A DNA stretch of 64,000 nucleotides from Chromatiaceae bacterium. Lineage in GTDB: Bacteria; Pseudomonadota; Gammaproteobacteria; Chromatiales; Chromatiaceae. Positions 38,273 to 47,093 of the stretch are shown here, one piece after another. The stretch is taken from the NCBI GenBank assembly GCA_027078745.1, contig JALWWO010000020.1, positions 90,219 to 154,218 on the forward strand, read 5' to 3'. A model generated the notes under the pieces. The model made no database searches. It saw nothing but the letters and a program-made list of their open reading frames with translations, and was not told where the DNA came from. Positions within the stretch are counted from its first letter, which is position 1, and each line of letters opens with the position of its first letter. The position numbers and the translations under genes are program-made.

Positions 38273-40729
38273 ATGGCTCGACAACGTGACCCCAACTCCG
38301 TGCTATCGGAATCCATGCAGGTGCCCATCTTACCCCTGCGGGATGTGGTCGTTTATCCCCATATGGTCATCCCCCTCTTCGTAGGTCGCGAGAAATCCGT
38401 CAAGGCTTTGGACAGCGCCATGGCTAGCGACAAGCAGATTCTTCTAGTCGCCCAGAAGCGGGCGGAGATCGACGATCCCGACGTGGAAGACATGCACCGA
38501 GTGGGCACCCTTTCCAACATCCTGCAACTCCTGAAGCTGCCGGATGGCACGGTCAAGGTGCTGGTGGAAGGCAATCAACGGGCTCGCATTGAGAAATTCC
38601 TTTCGGTGGAAGCCGTGTTCAGCGCCCGTGTCCGCCCGCTTCCGGAATCCCTGGAGGCGGACGAGCGGGAACAAGAAGTCCTCATGCGCTCTGCGATCAG
38701 CCTGTTCGAGCAATATGTCAAGCTCAACAAAAAGGTGCCGCCGGAAGTATTGACTTCCTTAAACAGCATCGAGGAGCCCGGCCGGCTCGCCGACACCATG
38801 GCTGCTCATATGTCCCTGAAGCTCGATGAAAAGCAGCGGGTGCTGGAGATCACCGATGTGCAGGAACGCCTGGAACACCTGATGGCGCTCATGGAATCGG
38901 AAAACGACATCCTCCAGATGGAAAAGCGCATCCGCGGGCGGGTCAAGCGCCAGATGGAGAAGAACCAACGGGAATACTATCTCAATGAGCAGATGAAGGC
39001 CATCCAAAAGGAATTGGGAGAGCTGGAAGACGCGCCGAACGAGCTGGAAGAGCTGGGCAAGCGCATCGAGAAGGCGGGCATGCCCAAGGAGGTTAAAGCC
39101 AAAGCGCTGGCGGAATTCAACAAGCTCAAGCTCATGTCGCCCATGTCTGCGGAAGCGACCGTGGTGCGCAATTACATCGATACCTTGGTCAATGTACCCT
39201 GGAAGCGCCGCACCCGCATCCGCAACGATATCTCCCTGGCAGAGCAGGTGTTAGAGCAGGATCATTACGGCCTGGAAAAGGTGAAGGAACGCATCCTGGA
39301 ATATCTGGCCGTGCAACAGCGGGTGCGAAAGCTCAAGGGTCCCATTCTCTGTTTGGTAGGGCCACCCGGCGTGGGCAAGACTTCCTTAGGTCAATCCATC
39401 GCCCGGGCCACGAACCGGAAGTTCGTCCGCATGTCCTTGGGTGGCGTGCGGGATGAGGCGGAAATCCGCGGCCATCGGCGCACCTACATCGGTGCTCTGC
39501 CCGGGAAGATCATCCAAAATCTTTCCCGCGTGGGCACCCGAAACCCCTTGTTCCTGCTGGACGAGATCGACAAGATGGCCATGGATTTTCGGGGCGATCC
39601 CGCCTCGGCGCTGTTGGAGGTCCTGGACCCGGAGCAGAACCACACCTTTGTGGATCATTATCTGGAGGTGGATTTCGATCTCTCCGAAGTCATGTTTGTC
39701 GCCACCGCTAACACCCTGAACATTCCACCCGCCCTGCTGGATCGCATGGAAGTCATTCGGATCTCTGGGTACACGGAAGACGAGAAGGTGCACATCGCTG
39801 AACGCTATCTGATCCCCAAGCAGATGAAGAACAACGGCCTAAAGGAGGGGGAGATCAGTATTCGGGAAGCTGCCATTCGGGACATCATCCGCCATTACAC
39901 CCGAGAAGCAGGCGTGCGCAATCTGGAGCGGGAAATCTCCAAGATCTGCCGCAAGGTAGTCAAGGAGATTGTCCGCAAGAAACGAGTTTCCAAGGTGACC
40001 ATTACCCCGAAATCCCTGGAAAAATATTTGGGTGTGCAACGCTTCCGCTACGGACGAGCGGAAGAATTCGATCAGGTGGGCCAGGTGACGGGGCTCGCTT
40101 GGACCGAGGTAGGCGGAGAGTTGCTGCGCATCGAATCCGCCCTGGTGCCAGGCAAGGGCAAGTTCACCTATACAGGGCAACTCGGCGACGTGATGCAGGA
40201 ATCCATTCAGGCCGCCATGACGGTGGTCCGCAGCCGCGCGGAATCCTTGGGCATCGATCCCGAGTTCTACCAGAAGACAGACATCCACATTCATGTGCCC
40301 GAAGGGGCTACGCCCAAGGACGGCCCGAGCGCCGGTGTGGCGATGTGCACCGCTCTAGTCTCCGCCCTGACCAAGGTGCCGGTTCGCTCCAACGTGGCCA
40401 TGACCGGAGAAATCACCTTGCGGGGAGAAGTGTTGCCCATCGGGGGATTGAAGGAAAAGCTCCTGGCGGCCCATCGGGGAGGGATCGATACGGTGATCAT
40501 CCCCCAGGAGAACGAGCGGGACCTAGTGGAGATCCCGAAAAACATCAAGCAGAACCTGAACATCCGGCCGGTGCGCTGGATCGATGAGGTGCTGGAAATC
40601 GCCTTGAGCCAACAGCCCGTGCCCCTGGGCAAAGCGAGCGAAGAGACCCAAGCGGCGGTTGCGCAGAAGAGCGCCCAGACTAGCAAACGGGGAAAGAAGG
40701 AGCGTCTGGGGGCACGGCTTCGCCATTGA
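38273..40729 (+). CDS. lon: ATP-dependent protease Lon
   Basis: 818 residues. N-terminal substrate domain from [20 protein letters not shown] (about residue 17), long helical linker, Walker [19 protein letters not shown] (about 360), Walker [17 protein letters not shown] (about 424), and a C-terminal Ser-Lys protease domain with [16 protein letters not shown] (catalytic Ser about 686) and a conserved [14 protein letters not shown] segment with Lys. A basic tail ([14 protein letters not shown]) is slightly longer than usual. Degrades misfolded and regulatory proteins; HU, encoded next, is a known Lon substrate in E. coli. Confidence 0.97.
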   Translation: MARQRDPNSVLSESMQVPILPLRDVVVYPHMVIPLFVGREKSVKALDSAMASDKQILLVAQKRAEIDDPDVEDMHRVGTLSNILQLLKLPDGTVKVLVEGNQRARIEKFLSVEAVFSARVRPLPESLEADEREQEVLMRSAISLFEQYVKLNKKVPPEVLTSLNSIEEPGRLADTMAAHMSLKLDEKQRVLEITDVQERLEHLMALMESENDILQMEKRIRGRVKRQMEKNQREYYLNEQMKAIQKELGELEDAPNELEELGKRIEKAGMPKEVKAKALAEFNKLKLMSPMSAEATVVRNYIDTLVNVPWKRRTRIRNDISLAEQVLEQDHYGLEKVKERILEYLAVQQRVRKLKGPILCLVGPPGVGKTSLGQSIARATNRKFVRMSLGGVRDEAEIRGHRRTYIGALPGKIIQNLSRVGTRNPLFLLDEIDKMAMDFRGDPASALLEVLDPEQNHTFVDHYLEVDFDLSEVMFVATANTLNIPPALLDRMEVIRISGYTEDEKVHIAERYLIPKQMKNNGLKEGEISIREAAIRDIIRHYTREAGVRNLEREISKICRKVVKEIVRKKRVSKVTITPKSLEKYLGVQRFRYGRAEEFDQVGQVTGLAWTEVGGELLRIESALVPGKGKFTYTGQLGDVMQESIQAAMTVVRSRAESLGIDPEFYQKTDIHIHVPEGATPKDGPSAGVAMCTALVSALTKVPVRSNVAMTGEITLRGEVLPIGGLKEKLLAAHRGGIDTVIIPQENERDLVEIPKNIKQNLNIRPVRWIDEVLEIALSQQPVPLGKASEETQAAVAQKSAQTSKRGKKERLGARLRH

Positions 40730-40912
40730 GCCTCGAAGAGATCGGCGCAATAGGTATTGCCGAGCTTGGCAGAATCCAGTAAGGTTCAGTTCCACTGAGC
40801 GGCTGTCCCTTAGAACAGGGGGAGGTCTCTTCCAAGATTAACCTCGTATTGTGGGATGGGTAGAGACCAGAAAGCGGGCTTCTGAAGCAGAACCATAACT
40901 CATGAATCCTTG

Positions 40913-40953
40913 GAAAGCCTGGACGCCAGGCTTTCTGCCCCTAGAAGCAGGGG
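40913..40953 (+). promoter_or_regulatory. Two adjacent hairpins ahead of the HU gene
   Basis: GAAAGCCTGG (40913-40922) pairs perfectly with CCAGGCTTTC (40926-40935) over a 3-nt loop; immediately after, CCCCT and AGGGG (about 40938-40952) form a second stem. Neither has a T-run. They end about 20 nt before the HU start codon, close to its GGAGG ribosome site, so they may be a processing signal, lon 3' end or leader structure. The rest of the 245-nt gap holds a weak TTGCCG-17-TAAGGT promoter candidate near 40755. Confidence 0.5.
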
Positions 40954-40974
40954 GTTCCAGTGCGGAGGTTTTGA

Positions 40975-41247
40975 ATGAATAAATCGGAACTTGTAGAACG
41001 GATGGCAGAGGAAGCAGGCATTTCTAAGGCCGCAGCAGGACAGGCCTTGGATGCCCTGATCGAGACCATCACGTTGGCTTTGCAGAACGGCGAGACGGTT
41101 TCCATATTGGGATTTGGCTCCTTCTCCGTGCGGGAATATGCGGCCCGAGAGGGACGCAATCCCCAGACCAAGAAAAAAATCAAAATCCCCGCTACAAAAC
41201 GGCCTGTGTTTAGGGCTGGCAAAACGCTCAAGGAAGCGGTAAAATAA
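40975..41247 (+). CDS. hupB: HU family DNA-binding protein
   Basis: 90 residues, the normal HU size. Helix pair MNKSELVERMAEEAGISKAA ... ALDALIETI, then VSILGFGSFSVREYAAREGR and the arm region RNPQTKKKIKIPATKRPVFR with the intercalating Pro. Bends and compacts DNA as a dimer. GGAGG lies 8 nt before the ATG. Its place after lon matches hupB of other gammaproteobacteria; it ends 12 nt before tRNA-Val. Confidence 0.95.
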   Translation: MNKSELVERMAEEAGISKAAAGQALDALIETITLALQNGETVSILGFGSFSVREYAAREGRNPQTKKKIKIPATKRPVFRAGKTLKEAVK

Positions 41248-41259
41248 GGAAATCGCCTG

Positions 41260-41335
41260 GGGTGCTTAGCTCAGCTGGGAGAGCATCGCCCTTACAAGGC
41301 GAGGGTCGCAGGTTCGATCCCTGCAGCACCCACCA
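41260..41335 (+). tRNA. tRNA-Val (anticodon UAC)
   Basis: 76-nt cloverleaf: acceptor GGGTGCT pairs with AGCACCC, D arm TAGCTCAGCTGGGAGAGCA, anticodon stem TCGCC/GGCGA with loop CTTACAA (anticodon TAC at 41293-41295), T arm GGTTCGATCC in a GCAGG/CCTGC stem. Discriminator A and an encoded CCA end. Confidence 0.97.
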
Positions 41336-41342
41336 CGGATTC

Positions 41343-41419
41343 GGAGCGGTAGTTCAGTTGGTTAGAATGCCGGCCTGTCACGCCGGAGGTCGCGGGTTCG
41401 AGTCCCGTCCGCTCCGCCA
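41343..41419 (+). tRNA. tRNA-Asp (anticodon GUC)
   Basis: 77-nt cloverleaf: acceptor GGAGCGG/CCGCTCC, D arm TAGTTCAGTTGGTTAGAAT, anticodon stem CCGGC/GCCGG with loop CTGTCAC (anticodon GTC at 41377-41379), T arm GGTTCGAGTC, discriminator G and encoded CCA. Seven bases after tRNA-Val, so the two are one transcript. Confidence 0.97.
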
Positions 41420-41439
41420 TCTTTCCTGAACTTATCGAT

Positions 41440-41474
41440 GGGCTATATTTTAGCCCTGGCCCGAAGTCGCGGGC
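41440..41474. terminator. Double hairpin after the tRNA genes
   Basis: GGGCTA (41440-41445) with TAGCCC (41451-41456), then GCCCG (41459-41463) with CGGGC (41470-41474), followed by ATTCT. This probably ends the tRNA transcript and may serve the converging tssG operon too. The T-run is poor, so efficiency is doubtful. Confidence 0.5.
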
Positions 41475-41540
41475 ATTCTCACCTACCTCAAACCCTGGGA
41501 AAGGACAGGACTAGTGCCAGGTCCCGCACATTTTAGCCCT

Positions 41541-42563
41541 TCAACCGGCGGGATTCAGGATCAGATCATCCGCATCCCGATCCGTCCGGCGGGTGCCGAG
41601 CCAGCTTGTCCAGCCTAACCGCGCTTCCGCTGAACCCAGATGCAGGGGGGGCACCGCTTCTTTACGCAGGATCAACTGCACTTCCCAGGCATACTCCTCC
41701 CCCAGAAAATTGCGCACCAAGCTCATCAGGGCATCCAGGGCAGCCCCGCCGGGGAGAAACTGCATATATTCTTCCAAACTCATGGGGCCCAGGTGCAGCC
41801 GGAACCGATGTTGACAGGCGAACGTTCGGGCACCGATGATCGCGGAAACACCTAGGGTGCCTGTATCTGGATGATGTCCCAGAACACAGCGTTCCGAAGC
41901 GGGAATCTCCAACCATTCTCCCACAAACTCTGTGATCTCCACAGGCAATCGGAAATAGCTGTGGATCCAGGCGATCAGACGTTCGGGAGACTTGGCAATG
42001 CACTGCAATGAACCCGCGAACCAGAGCTTGGCCCGATCCGTCAGGGCATCCCGGTTGCGGAGGCTGGGCAGACCCAGGCCGCAGAGCGAGGCCACATAAT
42101 CTCCGAAGCGATCTTCCTCCGGTCGGTCAAAACTAGCGGTAGGCTGGGCGCTCGCCCAAGCTCGATAAAACAGGCTCAGGAACCGATGGTGGAATACATC
42201 AGCGAAGGCGAGGAAGGTTGCATCTTTGTGCACGCGCTTCCGGGTCAAGGCATAGTCCGTGAGCTGTAAGGGCAAGGGGCCGTGGGGGCCGAACAGGCCC
42301 AGGAAGGAGACGCCCAAGCGCAGGCCTGCCGGATGGGGTTCGCAAGAACTGAGGGCAGCGGGTGCGAAGGCTAGGCTGGCATCCTGGCCCAGGCGCAAGT
42401 TCTCTTCCTTCGGACTGCATGCTGTGCCGATGCGGGGTTGCTGATCGTACTGGCATTCCAACCGGCGCAGGGCATAGAAGAAGTCGAAAGCCTGGGGATT
42501 TTCTCGCAATGCCGCCAGTAGCTCGGCTAGAGCAGGTTGCGTCGTCCGGGATTCGCTGGCCAA
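41541..42563 (-). CDS. tssG: Type VI secretion system baseplate protein TssG
   Basis: 340 residues. The N-terminus matches TssG/ImpH: ALRENPQAFDFFYALRRLEC (residues 18-37) and FLGLFGPHGPLPLQLTDYA (about 107-125). Later blocks include FADVFHHRFLSLFYRAWASA and LHLGPMSLEEYMQFLPGG. TssG joins TssE, TssF and TssK to form the wedge of the T6SS baseplate. Its 5' end overlaps tssF by 37 nt. Last gene of the minus-strand unit. Confidence 0.93.
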   Translation of the reverse strand: MASESRTTQPALAELLAALRENPQAFDFFYALRRLECQYDQQPRIGTACSPKEENLRLGQDASLAFAPAALSSCEPHPAGLRLGVSFLGLFGPHGPLPLQLTDYALTRKRVHKDATFLAFADVFHHRFLSLFYRAWASAQPTASFDRPEEDRFGDYVASLCGLGLPSLRNRDALTDRAKLWFAGSLQCIAKSPERLIAWIHSYFRLPVEITEFVGEWLEIPASERCVLGHHPDTGTLGVSAIIGARTFACQHRFRLHLGPMSLEEYMQFLPGGAALDALMSLVRNFLGEEYAWEVQLILRKEAVPPLHLGSAEARLGWTSWLGTRRTDRDADDLILNPAG

Positions 42564-44413
42564 TGGATGAGGGTTCCGCGTTCGAGGGTTTGCACGAGGG
42601 TTTCTGTGAAGGAATTGAGGGAAACGTACTTCCGGAAGAACTGGGCGAGCACGGCTCCCAAGAGAAAACAGCCGGTCCCCTCGAACTGGGTTTCGTCGAA
42701 GGTCAGCTGAATTTCCAGCCCGCGCCCGAAAGCGCTACCCCCGGGCACGTTCAACCGTCGGTAGATGGGCCGAGCGGATACGGAGACCAGCCCTTCCACC
42801 TCTTTGCGCACCTGGCTTTCCTCCAGAAAGGCATAGAGTCCCAGCAGTTCCCGCAGGGCAGCGGCGCCCTGCTCCGCATCCGTGTTCACCAGGGAGAGAT
42901 AGTTGAGGCTGAGATGGCTGATGAGCTGCCAATGGGTCTTGCCCTCCGGCGGCGCTGGGCGGGGGCGGCTCGGACCGGAGAGGCAGCGCACAGATTCCAC
43001 CGGTCCGCTGAAGTCCCAGGTGAAATCCGTGGATCCCATGCCCAGGGCCATGAGCAGGGGCAGATCTCGATTGGTGCAAAGGCCTTCCAAGCCGATCTGA
43101 CGCAGTTTCGTGGACAGGGGGGCTTGCTCTGCGTCCACCAGGGAGAGGAACAGCTCTGAACCGATATAGCTGGATCTGGGTCCGATATTTCGCTGCTTTC
43201 GTCGGGAGGAAAGCAGGCGCTTTTCCCGCCGCGTCGTGAAATAGGCATTCGGCTTCCGGTGGAAGCTGGGATGCAGGGCGGAATAAAAGGGCAAAAATTC
43301 CTGCTCTGGCTCGGCAGCTCGGCCATAACCCTGCACAGAATTCAGGGAAAAAACCTCGAAATCCAAGGGACGGGTGCGCTCAGGAACAACGTGATATTCC
43401 TGTGCCCGATGGTTCAGATGGATGCGATCCAAGCGTTTGGGAAACAGATTGATGGCCGGCGTGCAGTGGAGTTGAAATTGTGCGGTGGAGAGACCTTCTA
43501 ACCGAGGGTCTACCTGATCCAATAGGATCACCAGATCCAAGGCTGAGTCCAGCGTCCGCCGCACCGCCCGCTTCAAACCGCCGATGCGCAGGAAGAGGAA
43601 CCTTTGGGGAAAGCTGAAGTATTCCTGCAGCAGCCGATAGCCTTCAAAGGTTCTAGGCCCTGTGGGCAGGAGCGCTTGTTCTGGCGCGAACCCCAAGGGC
43701 TCGATAGCGTCCTTGCTCCAGGTCATCCAATCGGATTTTTTGGTAGATCGAGCGGGCCGCGCTGCGAGGCCGAGCGCATGGGCCTGGATCTGTTCGTAGA
43801 GACGCATGGAAACGGCCCCATCCTGGCTCCCCAGGTAGAGATCCAGATGATCCAGCGCCAGTTCTGAAATCTTCAGACCTGCTTGCGCCTGCAGCCGCAG
43901 CCGAACGCCAGCCCGAAGGGGCTTCTGCCCGGGGAAGTGCACCTCTGGCAACAGGCTTGCCGACCCGATGTATTCCTCTTGCTGAATCTCCAGGGGCCAG
44001 AGGGTCAGTTCGTGGGCGGTTCGATAGGTGCAAGGGGTCGCCTCTCCCTTGCGCAGCGGACTGCGCAGAACTGTATGTCTGGGGATGGTAAAGCCTTCTG
44101 CTAGGGAACCCTCGGATCGATCCGGTTGGAATCGAACCACCGCCATGGCGGGGGTTGGGCGCAGGTAATGGGGATAGAGGGCCTCTAGCAGGTACTGGGT
44201 GAAGCGGGGGAACTCCGCGTCGATCTTGCGCTGAACCCGTGCAGCGAGAAAGGCAAAGCCCTCTAGCAAACGTTCCACATAAGGATCGGCGCATTCGAAG
44301 CTGTCCAACCCGAGCCGCGCGGCCACCTTGGGAAATTGGGCAGCGAACTCGCTGCCCAGTTCCCGAATGTAGCGCAATTCTCGGTTGTACAGTTCTAGGA
44401 AACGCGGGTCCAA
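42527..44413 (-). CDS. tssF: Type VI secretion system baseplate protein TssF
   Basis: 628 residues from TTG 44413 (MDPRFLELYNRELRYIRELG), the canonical TssF/ImpG opening, one base after the tssE stop. Further family blocks: FPKVAARLGLDSFECADPYV, VERLLEGFAFLAARVQRKID, LEALYPHYLRPTPAMAVVRF and a C-terminal GRGLEIQLTFDETQFEGTG. Major wedge component of the baseplate, related to phage gp6/gp7. The TTG start probably lowers its expression relative to tssE. Confidence 0.95.
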   Translation of the reverse strand: MDPRFLELYNRELRYIRELGSEFAAQFPKVAARLGLDSFECADPYVERLLEGFAFLAARVQRKIDAEFPRFTQYLLEALYPHYLRPTPAMAVVRFQPDRSEGSLAEGFTIPRHTVLRSPLRKGEATPCTYRTAHELTLWPLEIQQEEYIGSASLLPEVHFPGQKPLRAGVRLRLQAQAGLKISELALDHLDLYLGSQDGAVSMRLYEQIQAHALGLAARPARSTKKSDWMTWSKDAIEPLGFAPEQALLPTGPRTFEGYRLLQEYFSFPQRFLFLRIGGLKRAVRRTLDSALDLVILLDQVDPRLEGLSTAQFQLHCTPAINLFPKRLDRIHLNHRAQEYHVVPERTRPLDFEVFSLNSVQGYGRAAEPEQEFLPFYSALHPSFHRKPNAYFTTRREKRLLSSRRKQRNIGPRSSYIGSELFLSLVDAEQAPLSTKLRQIGLEGLCTNRDLPLLMALGMGSTDFTWDFSGPVESVRCLSGPSRPRPAPPEGKTHWQLISHLSLNYLSLVNTDAEQGAAALRELLGLYAFLEESQVRKEVEGLVSVSARPIYRRLNVPGGSAFGRGLEIQLTFDETQFEGTGCFLLGAVLAQFFRKYVSLNSFTETLVQTLERGTLIHWPANPGRRNLL

Positions 44414-44414
44414 C

Positions 44415-44921
44415 TCAGGGCTTCCGGTTCGTCAAGTCTTGCACCGCTACATCGCCGCTCTCTAGGTTCAATTCCGTCCGCAAGAGCAGTTCGACGGGAG
44501 CCGGATAGGCCCAGAGCTCGCATTCGATGTCGAAGACCAGGGTGTTATGACTCATTTTTTGGGGATCCAAACGCGCTTGCAGGCGGATCGAGTGCTTGCG
44601 CAACCGCGGCTCGAAGGTTTCCAAAGCCTGCTGAATGGTGCGCTTCAGGGCATCGAGCTCGATGGTGGAAACGGTGAGGCCCGCGAGATCGGGAATGCCG
44701 TAGTTGAGCACGGAGCGGGCTACTTCGGGATAAGGCGCTACCACGTCCCCCAGATTGCAAGCGTTGAGGAGCCAAGCGATATCCCGCTGCACACTCTGCC
44801 GCAGTTCGGACAGACTCAGCACCCGTTCCCGCAGGGATTCCTTGATCTCGTCTGGATGATCATCCCGAAGCCGGTCGAGCAGAGAGGGTTGCAATCGTTC
44901 CTGTAGGGAGAGATCGACCAT
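44415..44921 (-). CDS. tssE: Type VI secretion system baseplate protein TssE (gp25-like)
   Basis: 168 residues. N-terminal LSLQERLQPSLLDRL, then the gp25-like core: LSELRQSVQRDIAWLLNACN, ARSVLNYGIPDLAGL, LRKHSIRLQARLDP and FDIECELWAYPAPVELLLRTEL. TssE nucleates sheath (TssBC) assembly at the baseplate. Three bases after tagJ and one base before tssF, so the genes are coupled. Confidence 0.93.
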   Translation of the reverse strand: MVDLSLQERLQPSLLDRLRDDHPDEIKESLRERVLSLSELRQSVQRDIAWLLNACNLGDVVAPYPEVARSVLNYGIPDLAGLTVSTIELDALKRTIQQALETFEPRLRKHSIRLQARLDPQKMSHNTLVFDIECELWAYPAPVELLLRTELNLESGDVAVQDLTNRKP

Positions 44922-44924
44922 GGG

Positions 44925-45734
44925 CTAGCCTTCCTCCGGATCCGAGGGCAAGGGATCAAACTGAAGGTCCCGCAGATCCAGGAGGGCGTATTCTTCCACC
45001 TCCGTGGTCAACAGGCGCTGCCCCAAGCCCAAATAGGTATCCCCTCGCGCGATCCATTCCGTGCGGGCAGCCAGGCGAATGCGGTCATCCTCGCTATCCT
45101 GAGATCCCGGATAACGGGTGGGAATGAGTCCGACAGACTCCCCCCCGTTCACCCATTGAAAATAGGCGGGCATCCACACCAGATCCCGCAGATCCTCAGG
45201 CGCATCCATCTGAAGACGGGCGATGCGCAAAAAGGGCACCCAATAGTATTTCCCATCGATGATGGCTTCCAGCAGGGGTCCCAAGCGCATGTCCGCATCG
45301 GCGATCCAGGCGAAATGCTGCTGCTGGGGTTCCCCGATCTTTCCCGGAGTTTCCGGTGCCAATTCAAAACCCTGGGCCCGAAGCTCTGCCGCTTCCGACT
45401 CTGCGCCCTGACCTTCGAGTCGCAGGGCTTCCAAGCAGAGGGCGATCCAGCGCTCGGGCCGCCCGAAGACCAGGGGCGTGCGCTGCCCCGCGAACACAGC
45501 AGTCCGCAAGGGTTCCAGGCGCAGCGCTTGCCCATAGGTGTGCACCATGGGTAAGGCGGAGGCATCCAACTCCCCGATCACCCGCAACTGATTGAGAGCC
45601 CGTTCCCACTGGCCCAGCAGGCTGAGCAGCTGGAACAGGAAGATGCGATGCTTGGGTTCCGCCGGTTGCTTGCGCACCTGTTCTTGCACTGCAGCCAAGC
45701 GAGCTGTCAGGGTCTCACCACCGAGCCAATCCAT
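44925..45734 (-). CDS. tagJ: Type VI secretion accessory protein TagJ (ImpE)
   Basis: 269 residues from ATG 45734 with GGAGA 8 nt upstream; a longer frame to 45893 runs into the divergent gene. ImpE pattern: ARLAAVQEQVRKQPAEPKHR, IFLFQLLSLLGQWERALNQL and, at the C-terminus, WMPAYFQWVNGGESVGLIPT and a DDRIRLAARTEW block. TagJ binds the sheath protein TssB and modulates ClpV-driven disassembly in T6SS subtypes that have it. First gene in the visible unit; tssB, tssC, hcp and clpV would normally be near but are absent. Confidence 0.9.
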   Translation of the reverse strand: MDWLGGETLTARLAAVQEQVRKQPAEPKHRIFLFQLLSLLGQWERALNQLRVIGELDASALPMVHTYGQALRLEPLRTAVFAGQRTPLVFGRPERWIALCLEALRLEGQGAESEAAELRAQGFELAPETPGKIGEPQQQHFAWIADADMRLGPLLEAIIDGKYYWVPFLRIARLQMDAPEDLRDLVWMPAYFQWVNGGESVGLIPTRYPGSQDSEDDRIRLAARTEWIARGDTYLGLGQRLLTTEVEEYALLDLRDLQFDPLPSDPEEG

Positions 45735-45810
45735 TGCTTTCTCCAGAGGAATCCAGGGGATTGGAATCAAGGTATCATAGTCTTTCTTTCTGTAGAATGA
45801 AGACGCTGTG

Positions 45811-46851
45811 ATGACCCAAAGGAAAGCCGTTGCCCTGGTGTCTGGCGGCCTGGATTCCATGCTGGCCGTGCGTCTGATCCAGGAACAGGGCATCTATGTG
45901 GAGGGGCTGAATTTTTTCACCGGTTTTTGTGTCGAGGGGCACACTCAAGCGGTGCGCACCCGTCACCGAGCCAAGCCCAAGCGCAACAACGCCCTGTGGG
46001 TGGCGGAACAGCTGGGCATTAGGCTTCATTTCGTCGATGTGGTGGAACCCTATCAGGAAATCGTGCTCAATCCCAAGCACGGCTACGGCGCCCATCTCAA
46101 TCCCTGCCTCGACTGCAAGATCTTCATGGTGCAACAGGCGTTTCAGTGGATGAAAGCGCACGACTTCGACTTCATTATCACCGGCGAAGTGGTGGGACAG
46201 CGGCCCAAATCCCAGCGAAAGGACACGCTGCCCGTGGTGGCCCGGGAATCCGGTGCGGAAGATCTGCTCCTGCGGCCCCTGAGCGCCCTACATCTGCCGC
46301 CCACCCGACCGGAGCGGGAAGGCTGGGTGGATCGGAGCCGGTTGCTAGGGCTTTCGGGCCGGAACCGAAAACCCCAGATCGCCTTGGCCCAGCAATTCGG
46401 GTTTGAAGATTTCTCCCAACCCGCCGGCGGCTGCTGTTTTCTCACGGATCCCAACTACAGCCGGAAGCTCCAAGATCTCTGGGATCATCGCCAGGATCGC
46501 CGCTATACCCTGGAAGATCTCATCCTCCTCAAGATCGGCCGCCATCTCCGGCCTGGGCCGACCTTCAAGGTCATCATCGCCCGCGAGGAAGGAGAGGGGC
46601 GTTTTTTGCAAGGGTATCGCAAGCGATATGTCAGCTTGAGGACCCTCAGCCATTCGGGTCCGGAGGCGCTTTTGGAAGGCGAGGTAGATGAAGCTGCCCT
46701 ACAGACCGCTGCCCGCTTGGTGGCGCGGTACAGCAAGGGCAGAACCGCCCCGCAAGTGATCGTCGAGATAGAAACGCCCCAGGGAGATCGGCGGGAAATG
46801 CCGGTGGTTCCCTTCCAGCCTAGAGAGATCCCCTCCACATGGATGCTGTAG
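45811..46851 (+). CDS. PP-loop ATP-pyrophosphatase, tRNA thiolation-like protein
   Basis: 346 residues; start ATG 45811 (GTG 45808 adjoins). PP-loop AVALVSGGLDSMLAVRLIQE (residues 7-26) activates its substrate with ATP. CXXC in NPCLDCKIFM (about 93-98) and a later GGCCFLTD (about 208) could hold persulfide or an iron-sulfur cluster. FIITGEVVGQRPKSQRKDTL and FKVIIAREEGEGRFLQGYRK are further blocks. Relatives are often labelled tRNA (5-methylaminomethyl-2-thiouridylate) methyltransferase, but the motifs point to thiolation. The overlap of 13 nt with a TusA-like gene supports a sulfur-relay role. Exact target unknown. Confidence 0.75.
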   Translation: MTQRKAVALVSGGLDSMLAVRLIQEQGIYVEGLNFFTGFCVEGHTQAVRTRHRAKPKRNNALWVAEQLGIRLHFVDVVEPYQEIVLNPKHGYGAHLNPCLDCKIFMVQQAFQWMKAHDFDFIITGEVVGQRPKSQRKDTLPVVARESGAEDLLLRPLSALHLPPTRPEREGWVDRSRLLGLSGRNRKPQIALAQQFGFEDFSQPAGGCCFLTDPNYSRKLQDLWDHRQDRRYTLEDLILLKIGRHLRPGPTFKVIIAREEGEGRFLQGYRKRYVSLRTLSHSGPEALLEGEVDEAALQTAARLVARYSKGRTAPQVIVEIETPQGDRREMPVVPFQPREIPSTWML

Positions 46852-47093
46852 CACCCGTTCGACTGGATTGCTTGGGGTTGCTCTGCCCGCTGCCGGTGAT
46901 TCGTGTCCAAGAACGGGTCGCCAGCTTGTCGCCGGGCACTGTATTGGAAGTGCAGTGCTCAGACCCCGGGGCATTGGCAGATATTCCAGCTTGGTGCCGC
47001 CTGAACGGTCATTCAGTCTTACAGGCACGAGCGGAAGGGGCGGTTTATGTCGTTCGGCTGCAAGTGGGTGGTGCATGGAATCAGTTGCGCTAG
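46839..47093 (+). CDS. TusA/SirA-like sulfur carrier protein
   Basis: 84 residues. The family CPxP motif is in RLDCLGLLCPLPVIRVQE (residues 8-25), with the sulfur-carrying Cys at about 16, followed by VLEVQCSDPGALADIPAWC. The protein hands persulfide sulfur to partners. Sandwiched between the PP-loop gene (13-nt overlap) and a cation transporter gene (19-nt overlap), so the three are translated together. The conserved pairing suggests it supplies sulfur to the PP-loop enzyme. Confidence 0.88.
   Translation: MDAVAPVRLDCLGLLCPLPVIRVQERVASLSPGTVLEVQCSDPGALADIPAWCRLNGHSVLQARAEGAVYVVRLQVGGAWNQLR

Noticed and set aside
40730-40974. Known small RNA in the lon-HU gap
   Set aside because: Hairpins are clear but I recognise no known RNA family and no promoter-terminator pair, so it is left as an observation.
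41447-41537. 10-bp GGGCTAAAAT direct repeat between the tRNAs and tssG
   Set aside because: One copy is part of the terminator hairpin; two copies of 10 bp are not enough to call an attachment site, and no integrase is present.
46868-47074. Upstream extension of the CDF transporter
   Set aside because: It reads tusA out of frame; the family N-terminus begins at 47075.
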